Shown: positions 7,417-16,257, numbered from the stretch's first letter. The stretch is 64,000 nucleotides of DNA from Mesorhizobium denitrificans (GCF_003403035.1 NZ_QURN01000006.1:62001-126000); one strand, 5' to 3'. Numbers and translations are program-made. Notes: a model not told the origin generated them from the sequence alone.

Positions 7417-7980
7417 CCGCTGGAATGCCTCCATTTGACTCAGCGAGACTCGCACAGCGCGTTTTGCATGGTTGCTGGTGTCGGACACCGGAAAAAGCTG
7501 GAGCCGCTGTAAGCGGCATTTCTGAGTCAAGAATCGAATATCAGTAACGGCTAAGAAGCCTGATTTCGGGGAACGATGCGTTGCTGTGGTGAGCGGCGGT
7601 TTCCGCGCAATTCAAAATAAGATTTTGCTTATGCCTCCCCTGTCTTCGTCTACGTCTGGGCCAGCAGCACGCTATTCAACTGCGAACTGCATACCATCTT
7701 GGAACAAACAAATAAGGGCGATCATGGATCAGGACCATGATAAATATCAAGATATTCATCAGATATTCCCATCCACGAATCACCCGCGGTCGGGCGATTC
7801 TTTCAGATTGTATCAATCCACCTAACCGACCAAAGCCAGATTAGTAATCGCTAATCCACAGGGCATAAAGTTAGATGTCAGCCCGGACATATAGGTAAAC
7901 AACCCCTCACATCAACAATGACAGGCACTTGCCCAGTGAGGAACCCCACCTGATTGGATGGGGTTGCAGTGGTTTAACGC
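7417..7980. other. Non-coding stretch, 564 bp
   Basis: No convincing gene. A 79-codon open frame (7586-7825) has no good ribosome site or recognisable features. A 7-bp inverted repeat, AACCCCA and TGGGGTT, at about 7942-7967 lies just past the RTX gene's stop and could end its transcript, but no T-tract follows on the minus strand. Confidence 0.5.
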
Positions 7981-9603
7981 TTAGGCCAGCAAGACATCCT
8001 TTGGCGCAATACTGCCAAGACCTGTAAGTCTAACGCTGTCTGTCGCGCTCAACTGGATCACGCTGTCAGCACCGTCCGCAAGCAGGGAAAGACCAGCAAA
8101 GCTATAGACACCGAAGGCAGTCAGATCGAGCTTGTCTATACCTCTTTGGAAATCCGTGATTACGTCAGCGCCACCGCCCAAACCGATAACAAATGTATCT
8201 TTGCCTGCACCACCGGTCATGGTGTCATTGCCGCTTCCGCCCGTCAGCACGTCGTTACCGGAGCCGCCGTCGAGAATATTATCGGTGCCGCCATACACGG
8301 TAAGCCGGTCGTTGCCAGTGCCACCGAATACCCAGTTGGAACCAATGGACCCTGCCTCAATCCGTGCGACGAGCACGTCGTTGCCAGCGCCTCCGTCAAG
8401 AGTATTTCGAGACAGTATAAATTGATCGGTCCCGCGTATATAAGTTTGGGCAATGGAAGCGCTCAAGTGATCGTTGCCGTCGCCACCGTCAAGATTGTTG
8501 GAGAGGGTGTAAGTTCTGGAGGGACCGCCAGCTATAATTTCGGAGTTAAGATTGTCCTGACCCGCACCGCCAGAGAGCGAACTGTCAATCTTCAGTGACA
8601 TCCAACCATCGGCATTCGTGCTGGCAGTCAAGACGTCGTTGCCAGTGCCCCCGTCAAGATTGGTCTTTATGACCGTGTCACCATTGCCTAATGCGGTGTG
8701 AGTTGAAGTCAGCACGTCATTGCCTTCCTCGCCAAACAGTTCGTTCGTGCCGTAAGCGGAAGAGGTATTCGAGGAGATTCTTGTGCTTGCGGTTACGGTA
8801 TCGTTACCCTTCCCCCCATGAACGACATTACGTGCGTCATATGTTGACATTGCCGGCGCATAAACAGTTGCCTCAATGACGTCATTCCCGTCGCCGCCGC
8901 TGACGTCATTCAATGCCAATTCCAAGTCTGAATGTTTGTGCGCAGCAGCATAGGCGACGATGTGGTCTTTGCCAGCACCGCCGTCAATTACGTTTACTAC
9001 CCAGTTATCGCCAATGTTCCCCATCGCCTCGGCTTTTGCGGTGATCGTGTCGTTTCCTGCGCCGCCGAAGATTCTGTTTGTGATTACCGCCTTTTCACTA
9101 GAAAGCTCATTGACGGTTCCTCTGACATTGATCGTGTCGTTACCGCTTCCACCGTCGGCAAAAAGGTCGGATGTCCACGTGTCAGCCTTCATCAACAATG
9201 GAGACGACGAGGTGTCAGCCGTCATCAACGACGGGAACGACGAGCTAAGGTTAAGTTCGTCGTTGCCCGCCCCGCCCATCTGAATACCGCTGACTGATTG
9301 AACAGGATCACTCGTAGCGCTGATTGTCGTTGTCAGAACGTCATTTCCTGCACCGCCGAATAGTGCCGTTTCATTCTGCGTGCTTGATAGCTTGTCAGTG
9401 CCGCCCAAGCCAAAAACCATATCACCAGGCAATTCAGCCGCCAGCACGTCGTTCTTATCGGTCCCCAATATCAGTCGGCGGATTGAGCGGATAAAAGGTA
9501 GCCAGTCCAGCCACGGAGAAGTTGCCGTGAGATTGTCTAAACCGCCAATTGCATTTGCCACTTGCACCGCGTTTTCGTCATTTACTGAAACTATGCGAAC
9601 CAT
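7981..9603 (-). CDS. RTX repeat (hemolysin-type Ca-binding) secreted protein
   Basis: 540 residues. There is no N-terminal signal peptide. From about residue 55 to 505 the protein consists of repeats of the form GGxGxDxL (FGGAGNDVL, DGGAGKDHI, DGGSGNDVLTGGSGNDTM), often spaced by 30-45 residues of Ala/Thr/Ser-rich beta sequence. The nonapeptides build a Ca-loaded beta-roll. The C-terminus (IQLSATDSVRLTGLGSIAPK then DVLLA) is the usual type I secretion signal region. No enzyme domain is present, so it may be a surface, adhesin or bacteriocin-like protein. No ABC/HlyD/TolC genes are in the element, so export must use host machinery. Minus strand, own unit; cargo. Confidence 0.85.
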   Translation of the reverse strand: MVRIVSVNDENAVQVANAIGGLDNLTATSPWLDWLPFIRSIRRLILGTDKNDVLAAELPGDMVFGLGGTDKLSSTQNETALFGGAGNDVLTTTISATSDPVQSVSGIQMGGAGNDELNLSSSFPSLMTADTSSSPLLMKADTWTSDLFADGGSGNDTINVRGTVNELSSEKAVITNRIFGGAGNDTITAKAEAMGNIGDNWVVNVIDGGAGKDHIVAYAAAHKHSDLELALNDVSGGDGNDVIEATVYAPAMSTYDARNVVHGGKGNDTVTASTRISSNTSSAYGTNELFGEEGNDVLTSTHTALGNGDTVIKTNLDGGTGNDVLTASTNADGWMSLKIDSSLSGGAGQDNLNSEIIAGGPSRTYTLSNNLDGGDGNDHLSASIAQTYIRGTDQFILSRNTLDGGAGNDVLVARIEAGSIGSNWVFGGTGNDRLTVYGGTDNILDGGSGNDVLTGGSGNDTMTGGAGKDTFVIGLGGGADVITDFQRGIDKLDLTAFGVYSFAGLSLLADGADSVIQLSATDSVRLTGLGSIAPKDVLLA

Positions 9604-9988
9604 TGCGATCTATCCCCCTGCGATCAGATTCGTTTCGGAGGGAAAGTATTGCAGTTTGCTTGAACAACTGCACTAGGGCGCGCGGGCAAGCGCAAATATA
9701 CAATTAGCGCTACCACGGCCTAAATGGAATGAGCGATGCTCAAGAAAGACTCGACAAGCTTAAATGGCTTGTCATATGCATCCACAGAGCAATGCCCAGC
9801 CTGCTTGAACGTATGAAAAACGGCACCCTTCGCCATTATGCGAGTTAAGGTGACACTTTCGGATTGTGTGAAATTTTTTTTGATGAGCAAGAACGAAGAT
9901 TAGCAAGCACTAGTCACAAAGCCTGACGCCCGAAAGTCGGCTCCCGGCGTGGGTAGGCCGCGCAAGCCTTCATGTCAGCAAGAATCAG
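9604..9988. other. Intergenic region, 385 bp
   Basis: Lies upstream of the RTX gene and downstream of the ClpP-like gene, both on the minus strand. I see no open frame of substance and no strong stem; base composition becomes AT-rich. It must hold the RTX promoter, which I cannot place with confidence. Confidence 0.4.
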
Positions 9989-10903
9989 TTACTTGCTTTC
10001 GATCAGTTCAATTACCTTAAACAACCCATCCAGATCAGATGGGCAGTTGTCCGTGAAATCTTGGTCGCAAGCGTCAGAAATTGCGATTGCTTCGGCAAGT
10101 TTACGCACACCTTCTTCACCCCACTTCTGGGATACTTTATATCGCAAGGATTCCTCATATGCTGTGTTGAGCATCCGAAGACCATAAGAATTCAGTTCGT
10201 CACGTGAAAGCTTGCGAATTCGCAGCGAAGAAGTTGATTTCATGAGCGCCAAAACGGAGGTGCTAACTCTATTGCGCTCAAAGAGATTCTCTATTTTTTC
10301 ATATGTGGTCGCAAAATATCTATTAATAGATGTCGGGTTATTTGGTACGTCACTCGGTAGTTGAGATACCGAAATATTATGGACGCCAACTTCACCGCCG
10401 ATATATCTGTATCTCCCTCCTGCTAATATAAGTACACAACTACTGTAGCATTTGTTGGAGACACCAACACGAGCGCCATACTTCGAGAATATGTTAGATA
10501 TGTTGATCGCCGGTTCAACATAGCCCCCCTCACTGTCGAGGCGGACTTTCCATATTGATCCAAAACTTGTGGGCTTGTTGGTATTCTTGTCGTAGAAAAG
10601 ATCATATATAAAAGTTAAAAAAATTGAATCGGCGTAGTTTATCTTTCCATATATGGTTACATCTACATATTTCGACGGGCATCCAAATGCGTTTTGGATG
10701 TTATCTAGTTTTGAAAGGAGTTCTTCCCTTTTTTCTGTGGGAAAACAGCTTCCGCAATCACCTTCCATTTCGAGAGTTGTAATATACTTGTCGTCTATAG
10801 AGCAGTTCAAGCGCACGTATGCATACGCCGACTCAGCGTTGCACACGAAGAACGCCGACAGCCCAAAAAGTAACAGTGATGATGACACGTGCTTTAGGTA
10901 CAT
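9989..10903 (-). CDS. Periplasmic ClpP-like serine hydrolase-fold protein
   Basis: 304 residues. Residues 1-28 are a signal peptide ending AESAYA. The centre shows the ClpP/crotonase-like order: LDSEGGYVEPAINISNIF (122-139), then CYSSCVLILAGG with Ser154/155 at the nucleophile position, and VGVHN (His175) in the catalytic His place. This matches predicted periplasmic proteins of the COG3904 type. Six or more cysteines suggest disulfides. A protease function is not proven. The gene is clearly more AT-rich than the chromosome around it, a sign of separate origin. It has its own upstream space and looks like cargo. Confidence 0.7.
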   Translation of the reverse strand: MYLKHVSSSLLLFGLSAFFVCNAESAYAYVRLNCSIDDKYITTLEMEGDCGSCFPTEKREELLSKLDNIQNAFGCPSKYVDVTIYGKINYADSIFLTFIYDLFYDKNTNKPTSFGSIWKVRLDSEGGYVEPAINISNIFSKYGARVGVSNKCYSSCVLILAGGRYRYIGGEVGVHNISVSQLPSDVPNNPTSINRYFATTYEKIENLFERNRVSTSVLALMKSTSSLRIRKLSRDELNSYGLRMLNTAYEESLRYKVSQKWGEEGVRKLAEAIAISDACDQDFTDNCPSDLDGLFKVIELIESK

Positions 10904-11038
10904 GGCACACCTTGGATAACCTAACTCTATCGCTGTTTTAGAAGCCGCTTTACAACTGCGGCAAGTTCGACGTTCCGATAATCAGGTCGAACAATAGTGT
11001 TAACCTCTTGCGTTTATTCCTAGGTATGTAATCCTATC

Positions 11039-11470
11039 TTGACTGATTCACCCCAATTCCGATTGGTCGATTATCGCAAGATACACCCCGATGCGCACGG
11101 CCACACCCCGCATTATCTCGTTTACAGGGATGATCTTTGGTGCGGCTCGATCTACCGATGGCCGGGCACTGCAGAGGTGCAGTGGCACTGGATAGTCAAT
11201 GGCTGTGTGTTTGTTCAGCAGCAGGACCAGAGCACCGGCGTGATGCACTTCAGCGAGCATGGTTCAGAGGATACGAGAGAGGAAGCCATGAAGGCATGGC
11301 GGGCGGCATGGCACCGACTCAATCCAGACCTTGACGCCATGCGCGTCGATCAAAACAACTTCAAATCGAGAGTGCGACGGCCTGTAGATCAGTATGCCGA
11401 ATACCAGCGCGTCGTTAAACGGGACAGGGAGGCGTTTCTGGCGCGAATGGCAGAGACGGTGATGCGGTAG
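11039..11470 (+). CDS. Unknown 143-residue protein of the element
   Basis: Starts at a TTG (11039); no better start lies near. The first half is beta-rich with many aromatics (YLVYRDDLWCGSIYRWPG, QWHWIVNGCVFVQQ), the second half helical and charged (EDTREEAMKAWRAAWHRLNP, then VVKRDREAFLARMAETV). No signal or membrane segment, no recognised family. It converges on the TIR gene, ending 8 bp before that gene's stop. It may belong functionally with the TIR protein, or be unrelated cargo. Confidence 0.6.
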   Translation: MTDSPQFRLVDYRKIHPDAHGHTPHYLVYRDDLWCGSIYRWPGTAEVQWHWIVNGCVFVQQQDQSTGVMHFSEHGSEDTREEAMKAWRAAWHRLNPDLDAMRVDQNNFKSRVRRPVDQYAEYQRVVKRDREAFLARMAETVMR

Positions 11471-11477
11471 GATTTTG

Positions 11478-12281
11478 CTATTCCTTTTTGTCCTCGATGA
11501 AATCAGTCAGAGAACTCAGGAGTCCTTTTTGGTTTGAGTTTTTTTCAAGCTCCTCAGACAATATCGAAGAAGTAGATTTGATTTCATCAAAACTTTTAGG
11601 CCAGAACGCAACGGGACGACGCATTGCGTCGCGACGGTTGCCCAGCAAAGCTTCTGCGATTTCTTGAACGTTCTGGTCGTGAACCAATTTACGAACGTCG
11701 GACTGAATGAAAGTTATAGCTCGCTCTATCCGCTCCATCCTTTCTGCTGGAGTTGGCTCTGCCATCACTTCATGCTCAGAGAATTCTATTTTCGCATAGG
11801 TAACTTCGAATTTTGGCCACCAAACCTCAAAAGTCTCCTCCAAATTCTGTTGTAGCAATGGCGAAGGCAGTTCGCCATTTAGCGTCCGAACCAGCGACAA
11901 TATCCCGTCTTTGCTGACCTCTGCCGCTTGGAACGCCTGCAGAGGATTCCCGGTGAGTTCAATCACTTTCATCTGGCAAAGCAGTGGAACGACTCGTCCC
12001 TCCACGTGTTTTGAAAGCGCCCCGGCTTCGAACTGAATCCAAGGCGCTTCTTTGTTGGAGCGGGTTACGATCACAATTCCAAAGTTTGTAGATTCGAGTT
12101 CTTCCGCCAAACGCGGATACCAGCGTTCTCCGCCTTTAATGTCCTTGGAAGAGACGAAAACTCGAACGGTCTGAAGGACGTTTGGCAACCAATTATGCAA
12201 TAATTTAGCTACTGCTTGACTTGAGTCACCTGACCAACTGACGAAGACCTTAAAATGTCCCGCTCCTTGCCCTGCTGACAT
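11478..12281 (-). CDS. TIR-domain protein, candidate anti-phage effector
   Basis: 267 residues from ATG 12281 (GGGAG 9 bp upstream); an in-frame start 75 bp further up has no ribosome site. Residues 9-100 form a TIR fold: FKVFVSWSGDSS (strand A and first loop), RVFVSSKDIKGGERW (BB-loop region), then LAEELESTNFGIVIVT with Glu60/Glu61 at the place of the catalytic Glu of NAD-cleaving TIRs, and WIQFEAGAL (81-89). The rest is helical with no membrane span, perhaps an oligomerisation or sensor part. Bacterial TIR proteins deplete NAD+ or make cADPR-type signals in phage defence. It sits directly inside attR. Activity is inferred. Confidence 0.82.
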   Translation of the reverse strand: MSAGQGAGHFKVFVSWSGDSSQAVAKLLHNWLPNVLQTVRVFVSSKDIKGGERWYPRLAEELESTNFGIVIVTRSNKEAPWIQFEAGALSKHVEGRVVPLLCQMKVIELTGNPLQAFQAAEVSKDGILSLVRTLNGELPSPLLQQNLEETFEVWWPKFEVTYAKIEFSEHEVMAEPTPAERMERIERAITFIQSDVRKLVHDQNVQEIAEALLGNRRDAMRRPVAFWPKSFDEIKSTSSILSEELEKNSNQKGLLSSLTDFIEDKKE

Positions 12282-12297
12282 GGCTCTGCTCCCTCTC

Positions 12298-12317
12298 CAT
12301 GTCGCAATCATGTCGCA
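12298..12317 (+). promoter_or_regulatory. Candidate integrase arm-type sites, right end
   Basis: CATGTCGC occurs twice, at 12298 and 12309, in direct orientation and 11 bp apart, 131 bp inside attR. The matching pair at 1705-1723 has the same spacing. It also lies just upstream of the TIR start, so a role in that gene's control is an alternative. Confidence 0.42.
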
Positions 12318-12447
12318 TGGATTTGCCGAGCGCCAGTGGAAGTCATTGAAATTCAACGGAAATGGTTTGCAACATAATGCAACATAAAATCTGCCGTTAC
12401 GGAGGATTTGGTAGAAGCTAATCTATTGAATTTGCTACGGAATTTAA

Positions 12448-12524
12448 TGGTAGCGGAGGAGGGATTTGAACCCCCGACACAAGGATTATGATTCCTCTGC
12501 TCTAACCAACTGAGCTACTCCGCC
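12448..12524 (-). tRNA. tRNA-Met (CAT), carrying attR
   Basis: 77 nt with CCA encoded. Acceptor GGCGGAG pairs with CTCCGCT, the D stem is GCTC/GAGC, the anticodon stem GAGGA/TCCTT with loop ATCATAA gives anticodon CAT, and the T stem is GGGGG/CCCTC-type with loop TTCAAAT. An A-U/G-U start and standard D loop fit the elongator, not the initiator. The 3' 49 nt (12448-12496) are the att core, so the element supplied the present 3' end and kept the gene functional. Confidence 0.93.
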
Positions 12525-12608
12525 CCAAGATGAGCAACGCAGATGCGCGGCTCTGTCCGAAGGACGCGCGGATATAGGATTGGACTGCGGGGCATGTCAA
12601 GTTGCCGA

Positions 12609-12628
12609 TTGCACTGCAGCAGTGCAAA
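12609..12628. promoter_or_regulatory. TTGCACTG-CAG-CAGTGCAA palindrome behind pyc
   Basis: Perfect 8-bp inverted repeat 6 bp past the pyc stop. No T-tract follows on the minus strand, so a terminator is unlikely. It shares the GCAGTGCAAA half with the site before pyc and resembles the candidate PhaR box near phaR. Confidence 0.35.
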
Positions 12629-12633
12629 TCTGC

Positions 12634-15600
12634 TTATGCGTCCGCAGCGAAAATCACCAGCAGGTCCTTCGCGTCGATCTGGTCGCCGCTGCGCACCAAA
12701 ACTTCGGCGATTGTGCCGTCGCGTTCGGCGTGCAGCGCCGTCTCCATTTTCATGGCTTCGATGGACAACAGCACGTCTCCGGCCTGCACGCTCTGGCCTG
12801 CATTCACCGCAAGCGTTGAGACGACACCTGGCATGGGCGCGCCGACATGCAGCTCGTTGCCTACGTCCGCCTTGCGCCGTGCCTTACCATTGGATGCGCC
12901 ATGCGCGCGATCTGGCACCTTGATGCGGCGCGGCTGGCCGTTCAATTCGAAGAACACCGTCACCATGCCCTTTTCGTCCGTATCGCCGATTGCGAGGCAG
13001 CGGATCACCAGCGTCTTGCCGCGCTCGATGTCGACGAAAACCTCGCCCTCTGCTTCCATGCCGTAAAAATAAGTCGGCGTCGGCAGCACGCTGACGGGCC
13101 CATACAGTTCTTGCGCGGCCGCGAAGTCGGTGAACACCTTCGGATACATCAGCCACGACGCAAATTCGTATTCGCTCAATGTGCGGCCGAGCTTCTCCTC
13201 AATGTCCTTGCGGCTTGCCTTGAGATCGGCGGGCTTGAGCAGTGCGCCGGGCCGTTCGGTATACGGCTTGTCGCCCTTCAGCGCCTTTTTCTGCAACGCT
13301 TTCGGCCAGCCGCCGGGGGACTGCCCCAGATCGCCGCGCAACATCGAGATCACCGAGTCGGGAAACGCAATGTCTTTAGCCGGATTCTCGACATCTGCTA
13401 CGCTCAGCTCCTGGCTCACCATCATCAGCGCCATATCGCCGACCACCTTGGATGATGGTGTTACCTTAACAATATCGCCGAACATCAGGTTCACGTCGTG
13501 ATAGGCTTGCGCCACTTCATGCCAGCGCGTTTCCAGCCCAAGCGAGCGCGCCTGCTCCTTGAGGTTGGTGAACTGGCCGCCCGGCATTTCATGCAGATAC
13601 ACCTCGGATGCAGGGCCTTTCAGATCACTTTCAAACGCCGTGTATTGGTTGCGCACTGCTTCCCAATAGAAGGAAATGCGGCGGATCCAGTGCGGATCAA
13701 GACCGGAATCGTGCGGTGTGCCGCGCAGCGCTTCCACAATCGAGCCGAGGCAGGGCTGAGACGTATTTCCTGAGAACGAGTCCATAGCGGCGTCGATGGC
13801 GTCGGCACCGCTCTCCACTGCCGCCAGCACGGTTGCTGCCGAAAGCCCGGACGTATCATGCGTGTGAAAATGGATCGGCAGGCCCGTCGCGTCGCGCAAC
13901 GCCTTGAACAGCACGCGCGCGGCACCGGGCTTCAGCAGGCCGGCCATGTCCTTCACAGCTATGATATGCGCACCCGCCTTCTCAAGCTCCTTGGCCAGTT
14001 CAACGTAGTAGCGCAGGTCATATTTCGCGCGCTCCGGGTCAAGAATGTCGCCCGTGTAACACATGGCCGCTTCGCAAAGCTTGTCTTCCTTGCGCACGGC
14101 ATCCATCGCCACGCGCATGTTTTCCACCCAGTTCAGGCAGTCGAACACGCGGAACAGATCAATGCCACCGCTTGCGGCCTGCTTCACGAAATGCTGCACG
14201 ACATTGTCGGGATAGTTCGTGTACCCCACGCCGTTCGCGCCGCGCAGCAGCATCTGCAGCAATATGTTTGGCGCTGCTTCTCGCACCTTGCTCAGGCGTT
14301 CCCACGGGTCTTCCGTCAGGAAACGCATCGCAACATCGAACGTCGCGCCACCCCAGCATTCCAGCGAGAGCAGTTGAGGCAGGGCGCGCGCATAGGTTCC
14401 CGCGATACGGGCAATGTCGTAGGTGCGCATGCGCGTTGCCAGCAGCGATTGATGCCCGTCGCGCATGGTCGTGTCAGTCACCAGCACTTGCTTCTGCTCG
14501 CGCATCCAGCGTGCAAAACCTTCCGGGCCGAGCTCATCCAGTTTTTGCTTGGTGCCGTTTGGAATCGCCCCGGTGAACCACGGAATGACCGGTGCTGCCG
14601 CTTCGGGGTCTGGCGCCGGTCGTCCGCGCGTTTCGGGATGTCCGTTCACGGTCACGTCCGCCAGATAGTTCAGTAGCTTGGTGGCGCGGTCCTGCCGCTT
14701 CACCTGCGTGAAAAGCTCCGGTGTCGTATCGATGAAGCGCGTCGTGTAGGAATTATCGTGGAAGCTCGGATGCGCAATGATGGCTTCGAGAAATGTCAGA
14801 TTGGTCGCCACGCCGCGGATGCGGAATTCGCGCAGCGCGCGGTTCATGCGCGCGATTGCCTCTTCCGAAGTCGGAGCCCAGGCCGTCACTTTTTCCAGCA
14901 GCGGATCGTAGAAGCGGGTGATCACCGCGCCGGAATAGGCTGTTCCTCCATCCAGCCGAATGCCGAATCCCGTCGCGCCGCGATAGGCGGTGATACGCCC
15001 ATAATCGGGGATGAAATTGTGCTCCGGATCTTCCGTTGTGATGCGACACTGAAGGGCGTGGCCGTTCAGCTTGATGTCTTTCTGCTTCGGCACGCCGGAT
15101 TCGGGCGTGCCGATTGCATAGCCGTCGAGAATGTGAATCTGCGCCTTGACGATGTCGATGCCGGTCACAGCTTCCGTGACCGTGTGCTCCACCTGAATGC
15201 GCGGGTTCACCTCGATGAAGTAGAATTTGCCGCTATCGGCGTCCTGCAGAAACTCGACCGTGCCGGCCCCGATATAGTCTGTTTCCTTCGCGATCTTCAG
15301 CGCATAGCCGCACAACTCCTCGCGTTGTGCGTCATTCAGATATGGCGCGGGCGCGCGCTCGACAACTTTCTGGTTGCGCCGCTGGATTGAGCAATCACGT
15401 TCGAACAGATGAACGGCATTGCCATGCGTGTCGCCCAGAACCTGCACCTCCACGTGGCGTGCGCGCTCTACCAGCTTTTCGAGATAGACTTCGTCCTTGC
15501 CGAATGCGGCTTTCGCCTCGCGCTTGCCCTCGACCACTTCACGCAGGAGGTCTGCTTCGGAGCGAATGGCGCGCATGCCGCGTCCGCCGCCGCCCCATGA

Positions 15601-16101
15601 TGCTTTCAGCATCACCGGATAGCCCATCTCGCGGGCAAGCCGCTTCACCTCGTCCATGTCGTCGGGCAGCGGGTCGGTCGCCGGCACCACTGGTACACCC
15701 ACCTGAATGGCGAGATTGCGCGCGGCCACCTTGTTGCCCAGCCGCCGCATGGTTTCCGGTTTGGGGCCGATAAACGTTATCCCTGCTTCCGCGCAGGCGT
15801 CGGCGAATTCGGGGCTTTCCGAAAGCAGGCCATAGCCGGGATGGATCGCATCCGCGCCTGAATATTTCGCAACGCGCAATATCTCATCGATCGAGAGATA
15901 GCTTTCGATCGGGCCCATGTCTTTGGTGAGCCATGGCCCGCGCCCGACCTGATAGCTTTCGTCTGCCTTGAAGCGATGGAGCGAATATTTGTCTTCTTCC
16001 GCCCATATGGCGACGGTTTTCAGGCCCAGCTCATTAGCTGCACGAAAAACGCGGATGGCGATTTCCGACCGATTGGCAACGAGAATTTTCTTGATAGCCA
16101 C
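12634..16101 (-). CDS. pyc: Pyruvate carboxylase
   Basis: 1155 residues, full length for the single-chain enzyme, which makes oxaloacetate from pyruvate, bicarbonate and ATP. Order: biotin carboxylase, about 1-455 (ILVANRSEIAIRVFRAANE; ATP-grasp GGGGRGMR; ERDCSIQRRNQKVVERAPAP), carboxyltransferase, about 535-800 (TDTTMRDGHQSLLATRMRT; VAVKDMAGL; HFHTHDTSG), PYC/OADA region, and C-terminal biotinyl domain with EAMKMET carrying the biotinylated Lys. Cytosolic. Transcribed alone, towards tRNA-Met. A TTGTGCAGTGCAAA site 45-59 bp upstream equals that before phaR, which suggests control by the PHB regulator PhaR. Confidence 0.97.
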   Translation of the reverse strand: MAIKKILVANRSEIAIRVFRAANELGLKTVAIWAEEDKYSLHRFKADESYQVGRGPWLTKDMGPIESYLSIDEILRVAKYSGADAIHPGYGLLSESPEFADACAEAGITFIGPKPETMRRLGNKVAARNLAIQVGVPVVPATDPLPDDMDEVKRLAREMGYPVMLKASWGGGGRGMRAIRSEADLLREVVEGKREAKAAFGKDEVYLEKLVERARHVEVQVLGDTHGNAVHLFERDCSIQRRNQKVVERAPAPYLNDAQREELCGYALKIAKETDYIGAGTVEFLQDADSGKFYFIEVNPRIQVEHTVTEAVTGIDIVKAQIHILDGYAIGTPESGVPKQKDIKLNGHALQCRITTEDPEHNFIPDYGRITAYRGATGFGIRLDGGTAYSGAVITRFYDPLLEKVTAWAPTSEEAIARMNRALREFRIRGVATNLTFLEAIIAHPSFHDNSYTTRFIDTTPELFTQVKRQDRATKLLNYLADVTVNGHPETRGRPAPDPEAAAPVIPWFTGAIPNGTKQKLDELGPEGFARWMREQKQVLVTDTTMRDGHQSLLATRMRTYDIARIAGTYARALPQLLSLECWGGATFDVAMRFLTEDPWERLSKVREAAPNILLQMLLRGANGVGYTNYPDNVVQHFVKQAASGGIDLFRVFDCLNWVENMRVAMDAVRKEDKLCEAAMCYTGDILDPERAKYDLRYYVELAKELEKAGAHIIAVKDMAGLLKPGAARVLFKALRDATGLPIHFHTHDTSGLSAATVLAAVESGADAIDAAMDSFSGNTSQPCLGSIVEALRGTPHDSGLDPHWIRRISFYWEAVRNQYTAFESDLKGPASEVYLHEMPGGQFTNLKEQARSLGLETRWHEVAQAYHDVNLMFGDIVKVTPSSKVVGDMALMMVSQELSVADVENPAKDIAFPDSVISMLRGDLGQSPGGWPKALQKKALKGDKPYTERPGALLKPADLKASRKDIEEKLGRTLSEYEFASWLMYPKVFTDFAAAQELYGPVSVLPTPTYFYGMEAEGEVFVDIERGKTLVIRCLAIGDTDEKGMVTVFFELNGQPRRIKVPDRAHGASNGKARRKADVGNELHVGAPMPGVVSTLAVNAGQSVQAGDVLLSIEAMKMETALHAERDGTIAEVLVRSGDQIDAKDLLVIFAADA

Positions 16102-16145
16102 GCACCAGCTCCCGCAGAACTTTTCCTATCTGCTTAGCTGAAAAA

Positions 16146-16160
16146 TTGTGCAGTGCAAAC
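16146..16160 (-). promoter_or_regulatory. Candidate PhaR box upstream of pyc
   Basis: TTGTGCAGTGCAAAC lies 45-59 bp before the pyc start. It agrees with TTGTGCAGTGCGAAAC at 33945-33960 before phaR over TTGTGCAGTGC plus the following AA. PhaR proteins bind TGC-rich sequence of this kind in related bacteria. Identity is inferred. Confidence 0.45.
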
Positions 16161-16257
16161 AAATTTGGCAACATGAAAATCGGCCAATCTGCGAGAGATG
16201 TTTATCACCTCGTAGCTTGGCCGCTTTTGCCGTGGAGCAGGTGGGCCGATCCGCGTC

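Larger units (their letters stand above)
1622..12496. mobile_element. 10.8-kb integrated element in tRNA-Met (phage-satellite-like)
   Basis: Bounded by identical 49-bp repeats at 1622-1670 and 12448-12496, both equal to the 3' part of tRNA-Met(CAT). Contents in order: NYN nuclease, tyrosine integrase, Arc repressor, HTH_17 protein, a tiny membrane peptide, a small protein, PrimPol-helicase, an iteron array, a basic small protein, RTX protein, periplasmic ClpP-like protein, one unknown protein, TIR protein. No structural phage, terminase, relaxase or type IV secretion gene can be seen. Integrase plus autonomous replication plus defence-like cargo at about 11 kb resembles P4-like or PICI-like satellites; an integrative replicating plasmid is the alternative. 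Removing it would restore one intact tRNA gene. Confidence 0.85.

Noticed and set aside
7586-7825. 79-codon frame in the gap before the RTX gene
   Set aside because: Starts without ribosome site, low-complexity Ser/Thr composition and no family feature.
7981-9603. DNA tandem repeat array
   Set aside because: The repeats are GGxGxDxL codon repeats of a coding RTX protein with varied third positions.
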